Shown here in pieces: positions 36,568 through 44,608 of a stretch of DNA of 64,000 bases. Location of the stretch: NCBI GenBank assembly GCA_949300485.1, contig CASGEL010000004.1:96559-160558 (forward strand), in the 5' to 3' direction. Made by a program: the position numbers and the translations under genes. Positions within the stretch are counted from its first letter, which is position 1, and each line of letters begins with the position of its first letter. The DNA comes from an uncultured bacterium. Its GTDB lineage: Bacteria > Cyanobacteriota > Vampirovibrionia > Gastranaerophilales > Gastranaerophilaceae. Below the pieces are notes generated by a model, which did not search any database, was not told the origin of the DNA, and was given only the letters and a program-made list of their open reading frames with translations.

Positions 36568-37242
36568 CTATACCAAGCCATCCTTCATTGCTGTAGCAAC
36601 GGCCTTTGAACGAGTTTTTACATAAAGCTTCTGCAATATATTATGAACGTGAGTTTTTGTTGTGGCAATAGTTATGACAAGCTTTTTGGATATTTGAGGA
36701 TTTTTTAATCCTTCAACAAGTAAAGCCAAAACTTCCATTTCTCGCTCAGTCAAACCATATAGATTTTTACCCTTCTGATAATTAATTCCTCCAGCCTTAG
36801 CCTGAGCCTCATTATTTTTTCTTATGTTAGATAAAACAACTCTTGCTATTGCTGGATCAAGCCAACCTACCCCTTCACTGACAGCTTTTATTGCAGATAT
36901 TGTCTGTTCTGAGGTTGCTCCTTTTGTAATATAACCGTCAGCACCTGCAGCGAATGAATCTAAAATATCATCTTCATTATCTCTAGAAGTATTCATTAAT
37001 ACTTTTATTTCAGGCATTGAATTTTTTATTTTTCTTGTAGCCTCAATCCCATCAATAGTTGGCAGTCCAATATCCATAATTACTAAATCAGGTTTTAAAT
37101 TAAGAGCCTGTTCAACACCCTCCATTCCATCAGAAGCTGTTCCAAGCACTTCTATAGATTCATTATTTGACAGTGCAAATGATAACCCCATACGGGTCAT
37201 ATCATGATCTTCAATTATTGTAACCTTTATACTTTTTGACAT
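36568..37242 (-). CDS. Response regulator, NarL/LuxR type
   Basis: This is a 224-residue two-domain regulator. The receiver domain starts MSKSIKVTIIEDHDM and has the phosphoacceptor Asp57 in LVIMDIGLP. The C-terminal LuxR-type helix-turn-helix is LTEREMEVLALLVEGLKNPQISKKL, then TTKTHVHNILQKL (about 155-215). I chose the ATG at 37242, which has AAGGTGG 6 bases upstream; a longer frame to 37275 would overlap the kinase gene. The kinase gene ends 13 bases upstream, so the two are a cognate pair. Targets unknown; the co-transcribed exported protein is a candidate. Confidence 0.92.
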   Translation of the reverse strand: MSKSIKVTIIEDHDMTRMGLSFALSNNESIEVLGTASDGMEGVEQALNLKPDLVIMDIGLPTIDGIEATRKIKNSMPEIKVLMNTSRDNEDDILDSFAAGADGYITKGATSEQTISAIKAVSEGVGWLDPAIARVVLSNIRKNNEAQAKAGGINYQKGKNLYGLTEREMEVLALLVEGLKNPQISKKLVITIATTKTHVHNILQKLYVKTRSKAVATAMKDGLV

Positions 37243-37255
37243 ATTAAACCACCTT

Positions 37256-38836
37256 TTAAACTCTTGATTTCGCAACTACATTCGTAAGAATAAATGAAAA
37301 TTCGCTGCCTTTATTAACTTTACTTTCTACCCAGATTTTTCCTCCATGAGCTTCAATAATCTGTCTTGACAAATATAACCCCAAACCGGTACCAGTCGAG
37401 CGTTTTTTACTGGTTCCTTGAGAAAATCTCATAAACAAGTGAGGTATATCTTCTTTAGGAATTCCATTCCCGTTATCTGCAACAGAAAACATTAAGTCGC
37501 CTGATTGAACTTTTACAAATATATCTATTGTGCCGCCCTTGTTTGTGTAATTAAGTGCATTACCGCACAGGTTAGTAATAACACGTTTAATTTCTGCTCT
37601 ATCAGCATCAATCAATACATCTTCATCCAGGTCGCAGTGCAAATTAAATTGAATGTCTTTCTTGACAGATAAAGGTTCCAATTCTTCATAACATTGTGTA
37701 ACTAAATCTTTTATGCTGAATACAGTCTTACATAAAGACAGCTTGCCACTCTCAAACCTGTAAACTTCTAATAGAGCATTCACCAAACCTAGCAAATCCT
37801 CATTGCTCTGAAGCATTGTAGATAATAAAACTTTTTGCTGCTCAGTTATCTCACCTAAAGAACCATCCAAGAAAAATTTAAGAGTTTGAATAGCTGCTAA
37901 TAATGGGGTTCTTAGGTCATGAGTTAAGGTAGCAATAAAATCATCTCTTAATCTTTCTGTTTCTTTTTGTACGCTAAAGTTTCTTATTACTCCGACAAAC
38001 TTTTCTTCATCTGAGTATTCATTACTTAAAGAGGCGAAATTTATTTCAACAGGAATCGATTCTCCGCTTAAAACATTTCGAATATACAAATCTCTTAGTA
38101 AAAACTCTGAATTATCGCATGATAAACCCAAGATAGCAGCTTTTACGGAAGATTTTGGGGTCTTATTCAGTTGAGGATTATCAGTATACGCAACTTCCTG
38201 TATTTTCATTTTACAAAGCGCTTCTGAAGAAAGACCTACCATATTTTCACAGGCCGGATTGACCTGTTCAATATTTCCTTTAGCATCAATAATAATTATT
38301 CCATCTGCACAATAATTAATAATACCTGATAACTTCATATTAGCAAGAGTAAGCTCTTTTGTACGTTCAGCAACAAGTTCTTCTAACTTTTCTGAATATT
38401 TCGTCAGTTGAGCCTTGGCTTCTTCAAGCTGTACAATTTTTTCTCGTAAATCAGCTAATAAATGGCTTCGTTCTATACCATTTTTAATATTCATTATCAA
38501 ATCATCATTATCCCAAGGTTTTTCTATATACTTGTAGACTCCGATTTCATTGATTGTTTTTATGGCATTTTCCTTATCAGCATATGCAGTTAGTAAAATC
38601 ATACTTGTCTCGGGGTACAATTTTTTAGCTTCGCGCAGAAATTCCAGACCGTTCATTTCAGGCATCAAAAAATCTGAAATTATAAGATCCGGAGTTTCTG
38701 TTTTAAGATATTCAATTGCATCTAATGGGTTGTTATAGACAACAACATTCTTAAAACCTTCAACTTTCATCAGCGTTGAAAAAGTCGAAGTCAACAATTT
38801 GTCATCATCAACGTATAATATCTTCCCTAAACTCAT
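37256..38836 (-). CDS. Histidine kinase with N-terminal receiver and PAS domains
   Basis: This is a 526-residue soluble kinase with no membrane segment. Order: receiver domain (1-120, Asp55 in LIISDFLMPEMNG); coiled coil (about 135-175); PAS domain (about 178-290, starting IINYCADGIIIIDAKGNIEQVNPACENMVG); HisKA (His306 in ATLTHDLRTPLL); HATPase with N box NLCGNALNY and G boxes VADNGNGIP and GTGLGLYLSRQI. The start at 38836 is chosen because the receiver fold begins there; there is no strong ribosome site. Soluble PAS-kinases with an N-terminal receiver usually act as relay integrators. Confidence 0.9.
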   Translation of the reverse strand: MSLGKILYVDDDKLLTSTFSTLMKVEGFKNVVVYNNPLDAIEYLKTETPDLIISDFLMPEMNGLEFLREAKKLYPETSMILLTAYADKENAIKTINEIGVYKYIEKPWDNDDLIMNIKNGIERSHLLADLREKIVQLEEAKAQLTKYSEKLEELVAERTKELTLANMKLSGIINYCADGIIIIDAKGNIEQVNPACENMVGLSSEALCKMKIQEVAYTDNPQLNKTPKSSVKAAILGLSCDNSEFLLRDLYIRNVLSGESIPVEINFASLSNEYSDEEKFVGVIRNFSVQKETERLRDDFIATLTHDLRTPLLAAIQTLKFFLDGSLGEITEQQKVLLSTMLQSNEDLLGLVNALLEVYRFESGKLSLCKTVFSIKDLVTQCYEELEPLSVKKDIQFNLHCDLDEDVLIDADRAEIKRVITNLCGNALNYTNKGGTIDIFVKVQSGDLMFSVADNGNGIPKEDIPHLFMRFSQGTSKKRSTGTGLGLYLSRQIIEAHGGKIWVESKVNKGSEFSFILTNVVAKSRV

Positions 38837-38902
38837 ACCAATATAATAGAATACATTGTCAAAATAAACAAATTGTTTACAAAACCGCAATATTTTTTAT
38901 GT

Positions 38903-39409
38903 TTAATAAACAGCAGCAGAGTATTCACGCTGATTAAGTTCTCTATCTATAAGATAAAGAGCCGATTTTTCTGCCCCAAATGCTTTTAATTTGGAAATGA
39001 TACGCGAAACTTCTGCCTCTTCTTCAACCTGTTCTTTCAAGTACCAATCAATAAAATTGCGTGTTGCTAAATCGCATTCACCTTCTGATTGATTTGCAAC
39101 ACTATCTATAGCAGAAGTTATTGAACGTTCATGATTATATATTTGCTCAAAAACTTCAATAGGACTATTCATCTCAAATGTAGGGGCGGAAATTTGAGCT
39201 AAATGCACCTGAGATTTTCTTCCTAAAATATACTCATATAATATCAAACCATGGTCAATTTCTTCTTTAGATTGTACTTTAGCCCAGTGAGAGAAGCCGT
39301 ACAGACCAATTTCAGAAAAATAAGCAGACATTGAAAGATATAAATAAGCGGAATAAAATTCCTTGTTAATTTGCTCGTTAAGGATATCTCTAATTTTATC
39401 ACTAATCAT
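38903..39409 (-). CDS. Ferritin
   Basis: This is a 168-residue bacterial non-haem ferritin that stores iron and oxidises Fe(II). The ferroxidase ligands are recognisable: Glu17 (NKEFYSAYLYLSM), Glu50 and His53 (KEEIDHGLILYEYI), and later Glu residues in NHERSITSAI and KEQVEEEAEV. AAGGAGATG precedes the ATG at 39409; longer in-frame starts run into the desulfoferrodoxin gene and have no ribosome site. It sits directly after desulfoferrodoxin, so an iron and oxygen-stress operon is likely. Confidence 0.94.
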   Translation of the reverse strand: MISDKIRDILNEQINKEFYSAYLYLSMSAYFSEIGLYGFSHWAKVQSKEEIDHGLILYEYILGRKSQVHLAQISAPTFEMNSPIEVFEQIYNHERSITSAIDSVANQSEGECDLATRNFIDWYLKEQVEEEAEVSRIISKLKAFGAEKSALYLIDRELNQREYSAAVY

Positions 39410-39434
39410 TACATCTCCTTTCTTATATAAAATA

Positions 39435-39827
39435 TTATTTATCTCCTCTCCATAATCCATGGATATTGCAGTATGCAACAGCACCGCAAACAGATGCATA
39501 ATCACCAAGTTCCATCACCGGTTCGTTTCCCGGCTTAAAATATTTTAAAACTGCACACGATTTATCTTCTGACACTGTCTGTACAAATTGAATATAATGT
39601 TCTTCAGACATAGGATGCAAAGTTGAACCCACTCTAACCTCGATTTTATCATCTGTATTTTTAATAAATACAGGAATATGCTTTTCTCCAGTTTCCGATT
39701 CATTAGTTTGCGGAGCGAGTTTTTCCATTGGTTCTCCGCAGCAAACTAGTTCCCCTGAACCAGACAGGATTACTTCAATTAAATTTCCACAAATATTACA
39801 TTTATATAACTCTAAGCGTTCTGTCAT
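39435..39827 (-). CDS. Desulfoferrodoxin (superoxide reductase)
   Basis: This enzyme reduces superoxide to peroxide without making O2 and is typical of anaerobes. It is 130 residues, class I type. The N-terminal desulforedoxin-like domain has Cys10, Cys13, Cys29 and Cys30 (YKCNICGN and VCCGEPM). The superoxide-reductase domain has His50 (KHIPVF), His71 (TLHPM), His77 (EEHYIQ) and Cys120/His123 (YCNIHGLW). The ATG at 39827 has AAAGGAGTAA upstream. The ferritin gene follows after 25 bases. Confidence 0.95.
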   Translation of the reverse strand: MTERLELYKCNICGNLIEVILSGSGELVCCGEPMEKLAPQTNESETGEKHIPVFIKNTDDKIEVRVGSTLHPMSEEHYIQFVQTVSEDKSCAVLKYFKPGNEPVMELGDYASVCGAVAYCNIHGLWRGDK

Positions 39828-39932
39828 AAATTTACTCCTTTCACATAAAAGAGTAAAATCTAAAAAAAGTATTTCATCCGCAGAGTGTTTAATTCTAGAA
39901 AACAATAAAAACAACTGACAATTTATTATCAA

Positions 39933-40477
39933 TTAAATTTTATTATCAGTTATCGTAATTCCTAATTTTTCGGCAAGCATAGATAAGTTTTTCTCATTTT
40001 CAAGAGTTTCTGCAATTATCTTATGGCAATTATAATCTAAATCTGCGGCAATATGACAAGCAGCAAGAAACAATTTCCCAAAATTATATATTATACCTTT
40101 GGGTTTATATTGCGGAAACCCTGGGATGTGCCTGTTGTCTACAGCATAAAAAGCATTCTCTGCAGCTGGATAAATATCATGAGCAAAATAATCAACCATA
40201 TAACCTTCAGGATAGTAATCAGGAGAATTAAATCCTTTATATAAACTATGCATTCTCATCATTCGTCTATGAGTCAATTCATGTGGCTTTACAATAATTT
40301 CATTATCATTTATATAAATATCTGCTGACAAATTATTCTTGGAATGCGCTACTAATTTTTGAAGATATTCTCTGTCTTTAAATGTTTCAAGCAACTCAAC
40401 TGCACTTTTTTAGTCGCATAAATATTTCCAAAATTAAGATTCTTATTTGAGTTTATATTATTATTTATTATATTCAT
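39933..40477 (-). CDS. Unknown protein, apparently frameshifted near its N-terminus
   Basis: A strong ribosome site (AAGGAGA, 9 bases away) and an ATG at 40477 open a frame coding MNIINNNINSNKNLNFGNIYATKK. After a run of six A (40411-40406) the frame ends soon, but shifting one base back gives SAVELLETFKDREYLQKL and then 153 further residues to a stop at 39933. The joined protein is about 181 residues with a NFG motif near its start. The downstream frame alone has only a TTG start with no ribosome site, so the two parts are one gene. The break may be a real lesion, a sequencing indel or recoding. The family is not recognised. It lies upstream of desulfoferrodoxin. Confidence 0.6.
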
Positions 40478-40589
40478 TTTTTATTTCTCCTTATTACACA
40501 TATATATAAAATAAAACATAATTTAATTTGCTACTTTATAAAAAAACTATTGTTCTGTCAAAAGTACAGCATTAATCAACAACCATCTA

Positions 40590-40618
40590 TTGTAATTATA
40601 AAATATTTGTGCTATATT
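40590..40618 (+). promoter_or_regulatory. Promoter of SRP RNA gene
   Basis: -35 TTGTAA (40590-40595), a 17-base spacer and -10 TATATT (40613-40618), then 7 bases to the predicted RNA 5' end. Spacing and position are close to ideal. The stretch 40478-40589 upstream shows nothing else that I can identify. Confidence 0.6.
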
Positions 40619-40625
40619 CAATTTT

Positions 40626-40880
40626 GCCGTGCTCCACGGGGAATTGCAATCTCTCGACCCGAAGTGTAGGCGGGGTGCAGAGCCTGTTGTGAGGGGTATG
40701 CAGGTACTTTGAAAATTAGTATGATTGTTGACGGCAAAGCTTATGATGGCGTAAACTTTCGAACCGTGTCAGGGGGGAAACTCAGCAGCACTAAGATTGA
40801 ACTTACGGGTGTTATAAGTTTTGCAAGAGAAAATATTAATGGACAGAATATTTGTATATTTCGATAGACAGTGGCACGGT
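40626..40880 (+). ncRNA. ffs: Signal recognition particle RNA, large (Alu-containing) type
   Basis: A 255-base GC-richer island has no open frame. The 5' end GCCGTGC pairs with GCACGGT at the 3' end, as in large bacterial SRP RNAs such as that of Bacillus. The SRP S-domain core is present at 40766-40792: GTGTCAGG, then GGGGAAAC, then TCAGCAGC, matching the conserved GTCAGG...GGAA...AGCAGC loop that binds Ffh. The length and the 5' portion (GCTCCACGGGGA and following) fit an Alu domain, not the 100-base 4.5S form. A promoter precedes it and a T-rich tail (TTTTATTTT) follows. Confidence 0.85.
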
Positions 40881-40881
40881 T

Positions 40882-41838
40882 TTATTTTAATTCTTTTTCT
40901 GCAATATAACGAGGTCTTGCCTTAACCTCTCGGTAAACCTGACCTATATATTCACCAATGACACCTAAACAAAATATTTGCAAACCTCCGAAGAAACACA
41001 ACAAAATAATCATTGTTGCAGTACCATTCGGCGAATTATTAAACATAAATTTTTCAAATATAGTTTCCAATCCTACTAAAAAAGCAAATAGAGCCATTAA
41101 AAAACCTAAACAGGATATAATTCTAAGAGGATAAATACTAAACGAAGTAATACCATTTAAAGCAAGTCCCATTAAAGAAAGAAAATTAAACTTAGATTGT
41201 CCGGCAAAACGTGGTTTCACATCAAAGTTTACTGTTGTTGTTTTTAAACCTACCTCATGGAAAAAACCTCGTAAAAACAATGCCTTTTCATGATAAAGTC
41301 CCATAATATCTAAAGCTCTTTTGCTTACCAATCGGTAATCCGAATGATTCATAGGAATTTTAGCACCGAGAATATTCATTAACTTATAAAACATAACTGC
41401 AGTAGTTTTTTTAAACAGACTGTCTGTCTTTCTGTCATTTCTTATTCCTAAAACAATATCAAAGCCTTTTTTATACTCATTCAAAAATTTCTCAATTGCT
41501 AATTCGTCTTGCTGTAAATCCGCATCAATTGAAACCGCACAATCACACCCGATATTTCTTACACCCTCAAGTCCCGCAATCAAAGCTTTTTGGTTTCCGT
41601 AATTTCTAATAAACTTCATAGCTTTTACTCGTCCGAAAGACTTGGAATACAAACCTTCAATAATTTCCCAGGTTCGATCACTTGATCCGTCATCTACAAA
41701 ATACAAAAAACTTTCTTTAGAGATTTCACCGTTGGCTATCAAACTATCTAAAACTTCCAAAAGTCTACTACATGTAGATTCAACACATAACTCTTCATTA
41801 AAACATGGTATTATTACTGCCAATTTCGGAATTTGCAT
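40882..41838 (-). CDS. GT2 family glycosyltransferase (bactoprenol/dolichol-phosphate sugar type)
   Basis: This is a 318-residue membrane glycosyltransferase of the GtrB/DPM1-like kind, which loads a sugar onto undecaprenyl phosphate. The catalytic domain has VIIPCFNEE, VDDGSSDRTWEII, SIDADLQQ and HSDYRLVSKRA. Two C-terminal membrane segments (about 230-260 and 270-300) follow. The ATG at 41838 has GAGGGATA upstream; a longer frame to 41928 starts inside the divergent gene. Its stop is 2 bases from the SRP RNA end. The divergent YdjC-type deacetylase suggests a joint role in glycolipid or surface glycan modification. Confidence 0.92.
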   Translation of the reverse strand: MQIPKLAVIIPCFNEELCVESTCSRLLEVLDSLIANGEISKESFLYFVDDGSSDRTWEIIEGLYSKSFGRVKAMKFIRNYGNQKALIAGLEGVRNIGCDCAVSIDADLQQDELAIEKFLNEYKKGFDIVLGIRNDRKTDSLFKKTTAVMFYKLMNILGAKIPMNHSDYRLVSKRALDIMGLYHEKALFLRGFFHEVGLKTTTVNFDVKPRFAGQSKFNFLSLMGLALNGITSFSIYPLRIISCLGFLMALFAFLVGLETIFEKFMFNNSPNGTATMIILLCFFGGLQIFCLGVIGEYIGQVYREVKARPRYIAEKELK

Positions 41839-41902
41839 TATATCCCTCTTTCTATTAATATGATTATATAATATTTGATAAAAATAATGCAAGGTAATGT
41901 AA

Positions 41903-42748
41903 ATGATAAATAAAAAATTTATACTCAATGCTGACGATTTTGGACTGAGCCAAGCTCATAATAAAGCCATCCTAGAAGGTTATGTAAACGGATTTTTAAC
42001 AAGCACAAGTCTTTGTGCTAATGGTGAAGCATTTGACAGTGCAGTGCATGATATTTTGCCTGATTGTCCGAATTTAGGCATTGCAGCTCACTTAAATATT
42101 ATGGAAGGGAAAGCCCTGACTGATTGCAACTTTCTTGTTGATAATAATAATAAATTTTGTACAAATTATGCAATTTTACTTTTTAACAGGCACAATAAAA
42201 AAATGCTTGAACAAATAGAGATTGAATTTCGCGCGCAGATAGAAAAAGTTTTAGAACATACAAAAATCGACCATTTAGATTCTCATGTGCATACTCATGC
42301 TATACCTGAAATTTTTGAAATAACCTGTAAATTGGCTAAAGAATACAATATAAAGTTCATAAGAACTCAATTTGAAGAATTATATTTTATACCAAGATTG
42401 GAAAAGCATATAAACATAAATTATCCATTAAATTTATTAAAAATTGCTTTGCTACAATATTTCACAAAACAAAACCGAAAAACTTTGGATAAATACGGGT
42501 TAAAAACAAACGATTTTATACTCGGTGTAGGTTATACCGGAATGATGGATTCTGATGCAATTGAATACGGTTTGAAACCCATTGACGAAGATTGCATAGT
42601 GGAAGCGCTTATACACCCTTGCAAATATTCAAATAGTTCTACAAAGAATTCCCATACAAGAGAATTTGCAATAACTCAAAATATGAATTTGAAAGAAACT
42701 ATTTCAAGACTTGGATTTGAAATTACAAATTATAAGAATCTGGTATAA
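41903..42748 (+). CDS. YdjC/ChbG family carbohydrate deacetylase
   Basis: This is a 281-residue protein of the family that removes N-acetyl groups from sugars such as chitobiose or lipid-linked glycans (ChbG, HpnK). Metal-binding motifs: LNADDFGLS (8-16), LGIAAHLNIMEGK (near 60) and DHLDSHVHTHAIPEI (near 125). AAGGTAATGTAA precedes the ATG. Its stop overlaps the next start by one base (TAATG). The substrate is unknown; pairing with a GT2 gene fits a lipid-linked sugar. Confidence 0.88.
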   Translation: MINKKFILNADDFGLSQAHNKAILEGYVNGFLTSTSLCANGEAFDSAVHDILPDCPNLGIAAHLNIMEGKALTDCNFLVDNNNKFCTNYAILLFNRHNKKMLEQIEIEFRAQIEKVLEHTKIDHLDSHVHTHAIPEIFEITCKLAKEYNIKFIRTQFEELYFIPRLEKHININYPLNLLKIALLQYFTKQNRKTLDKYGLKTNDFILGVGYTGMMDSDAIEYGLKPIDEDCIVEALIHPCKYSNSSTKNSHTREFAITQNMNLKETISRLGFEITNYKNLV

Positions 42749-44571
42749 TGAAAAACTTAATTTCTGCATTAGTGCTTATACTTTCTTTTTGTATATTTTC
42801 AATATTTATATCTATAAATATGCGAACTAGAACGGTTTTAAATGTAGATTCTCCAACAAAAATAATCATTGACCTTGATAATGATAAGATTAAAGACAGT
42901 AACGAAACAATATGTATTGCCGGCCTAGAAGCATTTTCAACAGAACCTGATGAGAAATTTCTTATTAAATACTCAAAATCTTTACACCTTTCTAAAGAAG
43001 ACATTATAAGCCTTGGATATCTTGCAGAGGAGTTTAGCCAAAAGCTTTTGGAAAATCGTAATGTTTCAGTAAAATTTACGCAAGAAACAACAAGCCAATG
43101 CAAACTTGCTAATATTACAATTAACGATTTGGACTACGGAAAGATTCTAAAAGAAAGCGGCTTTGGAATTGTAAACGGAAAAATCGGCAACAAAGAAAAA
43201 TTTAACAAAAATCTTGAACAGGCAAGAAAATTAAATTTAGTTATATTAAATCATCATTCTAACAAGTACCACACACTTACCTGCCCTTATGGCAATGCAG
43301 CCCACGATAAAATTCTTATCCCCAAACGACAATTACCTAAAGGAGCAAAGCCCTGTAAATTTTGCAATAAACAACAAAATAAACTTGATAAACTAAAATT
43401 TACAAAATCTATGCACACCTTTTCAAATCCAGCAATCCCTGAAATTCCTCAGCCTCCACTGGTTATATCAAAAGGAAACTTAAAAGTATTATATACCGAT
43501 TTCACGAAAACCTTAAAACCGTCAAAGGAATGCTCAAATTCAGTATGCAAAACTCTGGTTCAACTTACCAATAACAGTAAAGAAAGTATTGATATAGCAA
43601 TTTACGGATATGATAATACCCCTGCTATCACAAATGCTCTTCAGCTTGCAAAAAACAGAGGAGTGAAAATAAGATTTGTATATGACGAAGCCTTTAACTC
43701 CTCAAATACTTATTATAAAGATAATAATATTATTACAGATTTATCAGTCGCCAGCAAATCAGACAGGTCAAATTCGGTTTCTCAAAGCAATATGCTTATG
43801 CATAATAAATTCGTAATTTTTGATAAAAATACCGTATACACAGGCTCGATGAACTTTTCTAATACAGGGCTGTCCGGATATGACGTTAACAATGTAATTA
43901 TTATTAATTCAAAAGAAATAGCCGACCTTTATACTAAAGAATTTGAACAAATGTTAAACGGGAAATTTCATAACCAAAAAGAAAAACTAAATATGCAAAA
44001 CAAATTTCTTCTTGGCAAATCACAAATAGAAATATTCTTTTCTCCAAAAGACAAAACCTCCATACGAATAATTGAATTGATAAAAAATGCAAAGCATTAT
44101 ATTTATATTCCTACATTTCTAATTACTCACGCACAAATAACAAATGAACTTATCAATGCAAAAAGAAGAGGAATTGATATAAGAGTCATAATTGATGCAA
44201 ATAGTACAAATACTAGAAATACCAAACATGCCATCCTAAGAAAGAATGGAATTTTACTAAAAACAGAAAACTATGCAGGAAAACTACATGCAAAATCAAT
44301 GATTATAGACGATGAATATATCGTTACCGGTTCTATGAATTTTTCCAACAGCGGAGAAAATAAAAATGATGAAAACTTACTTATAATTAACGATCCGGCT
44401 ATAGCAAAATCTTATAAAGACTTCTTCCTCTATTTGTGGACAAAAATCCCTAACAAATACCTTAAATACAACGCCAAACCGGAAAGCAAAGATTCCATTG
44501 GATCTTGTTCAGACGGTATTGATAACAATTTCAACGGCAAAATTGACAAAGAAGAAGCTCTCTGCAAATAA
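42748..44571 (+). CDS. Exported phospholipase D-like protein with SNase-like and Zn-binding domains
   Basis: This is a 607-residue protein. An N-terminal signal/anchor (4-27) is followed by a region resembling a staphylococcal-nuclease-type beta barrel (about 35-160). Next comes a short zinc-finger-like module similar to the Ada-type fold (NKYHTLTC, Cys179; PCKFC, Cys203/206). Two PLD catalytic motifs follow: MHNKFVIFDKNTVYTGSMN (His352) and LHAKSMIIDDEYIVTGSMN (His514). The C-terminus CSDGIDNNFNGKIDKEE resembles a calcium-binding loop. The two HKD motifs point to phosphodiester cleavage; the other domains suggest nucleic acid or phospholipid processing outside the cytoplasm. Domain names other than PLD are inferred from patterns. 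Confidence 0.82.
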   Translation: MKNLISALVLILSFCIFSIFISINMRTRTVLNVDSPTKIIIDLDNDKIKDSNETICIAGLEAFSTEPDEKFLIKYSKSLHLSKEDIISLGYLAEEFSQKLLENRNVSVKFTQETTSQCKLANITINDLDYGKILKESGFGIVNGKIGNKEKFNKNLEQARKLNLVILNHHSNKYHTLTCPYGNAAHDKILIPKRQLPKGAKPCKFCNKQQNKLDKLKFTKSMHTFSNPAIPEIPQPPLVISKGNLKVLYTDFTKTLKPSKECSNSVCKTLVQLTNNSKESIDIAIYGYDNTPAITNALQLAKNRGVKIRFVYDEAFNSSNTYYKDNNIITDLSVASKSDRSNSVSQSNMLMHNKFVIFDKNTVYTGSMNFSNTGLSGYDVNNVIIINSKEIADLYTKEFEQMLNGKFHNQKEKLNMQNKFLLGKSQIEIFFSPKDKTSIRIIELIKNAKHYIYIPTFLITHAQITNELINAKRRGIDIRVIIDANSTNTRNTKHAILRKNGILLKTENYAGKLHAKSMIIDDEYIVTGSMNFSNSGENKNDENLLIINDPAIAKSYKDFFLYLWTKIPNKYLKYNAKPESKDSIGSCSDGIDNNFNGKIDKEEALCK

Positions 44572-44608
44572 ATTATACTAGTAAATTAAAATCTTCCAAG
44601 TCAGAAGT

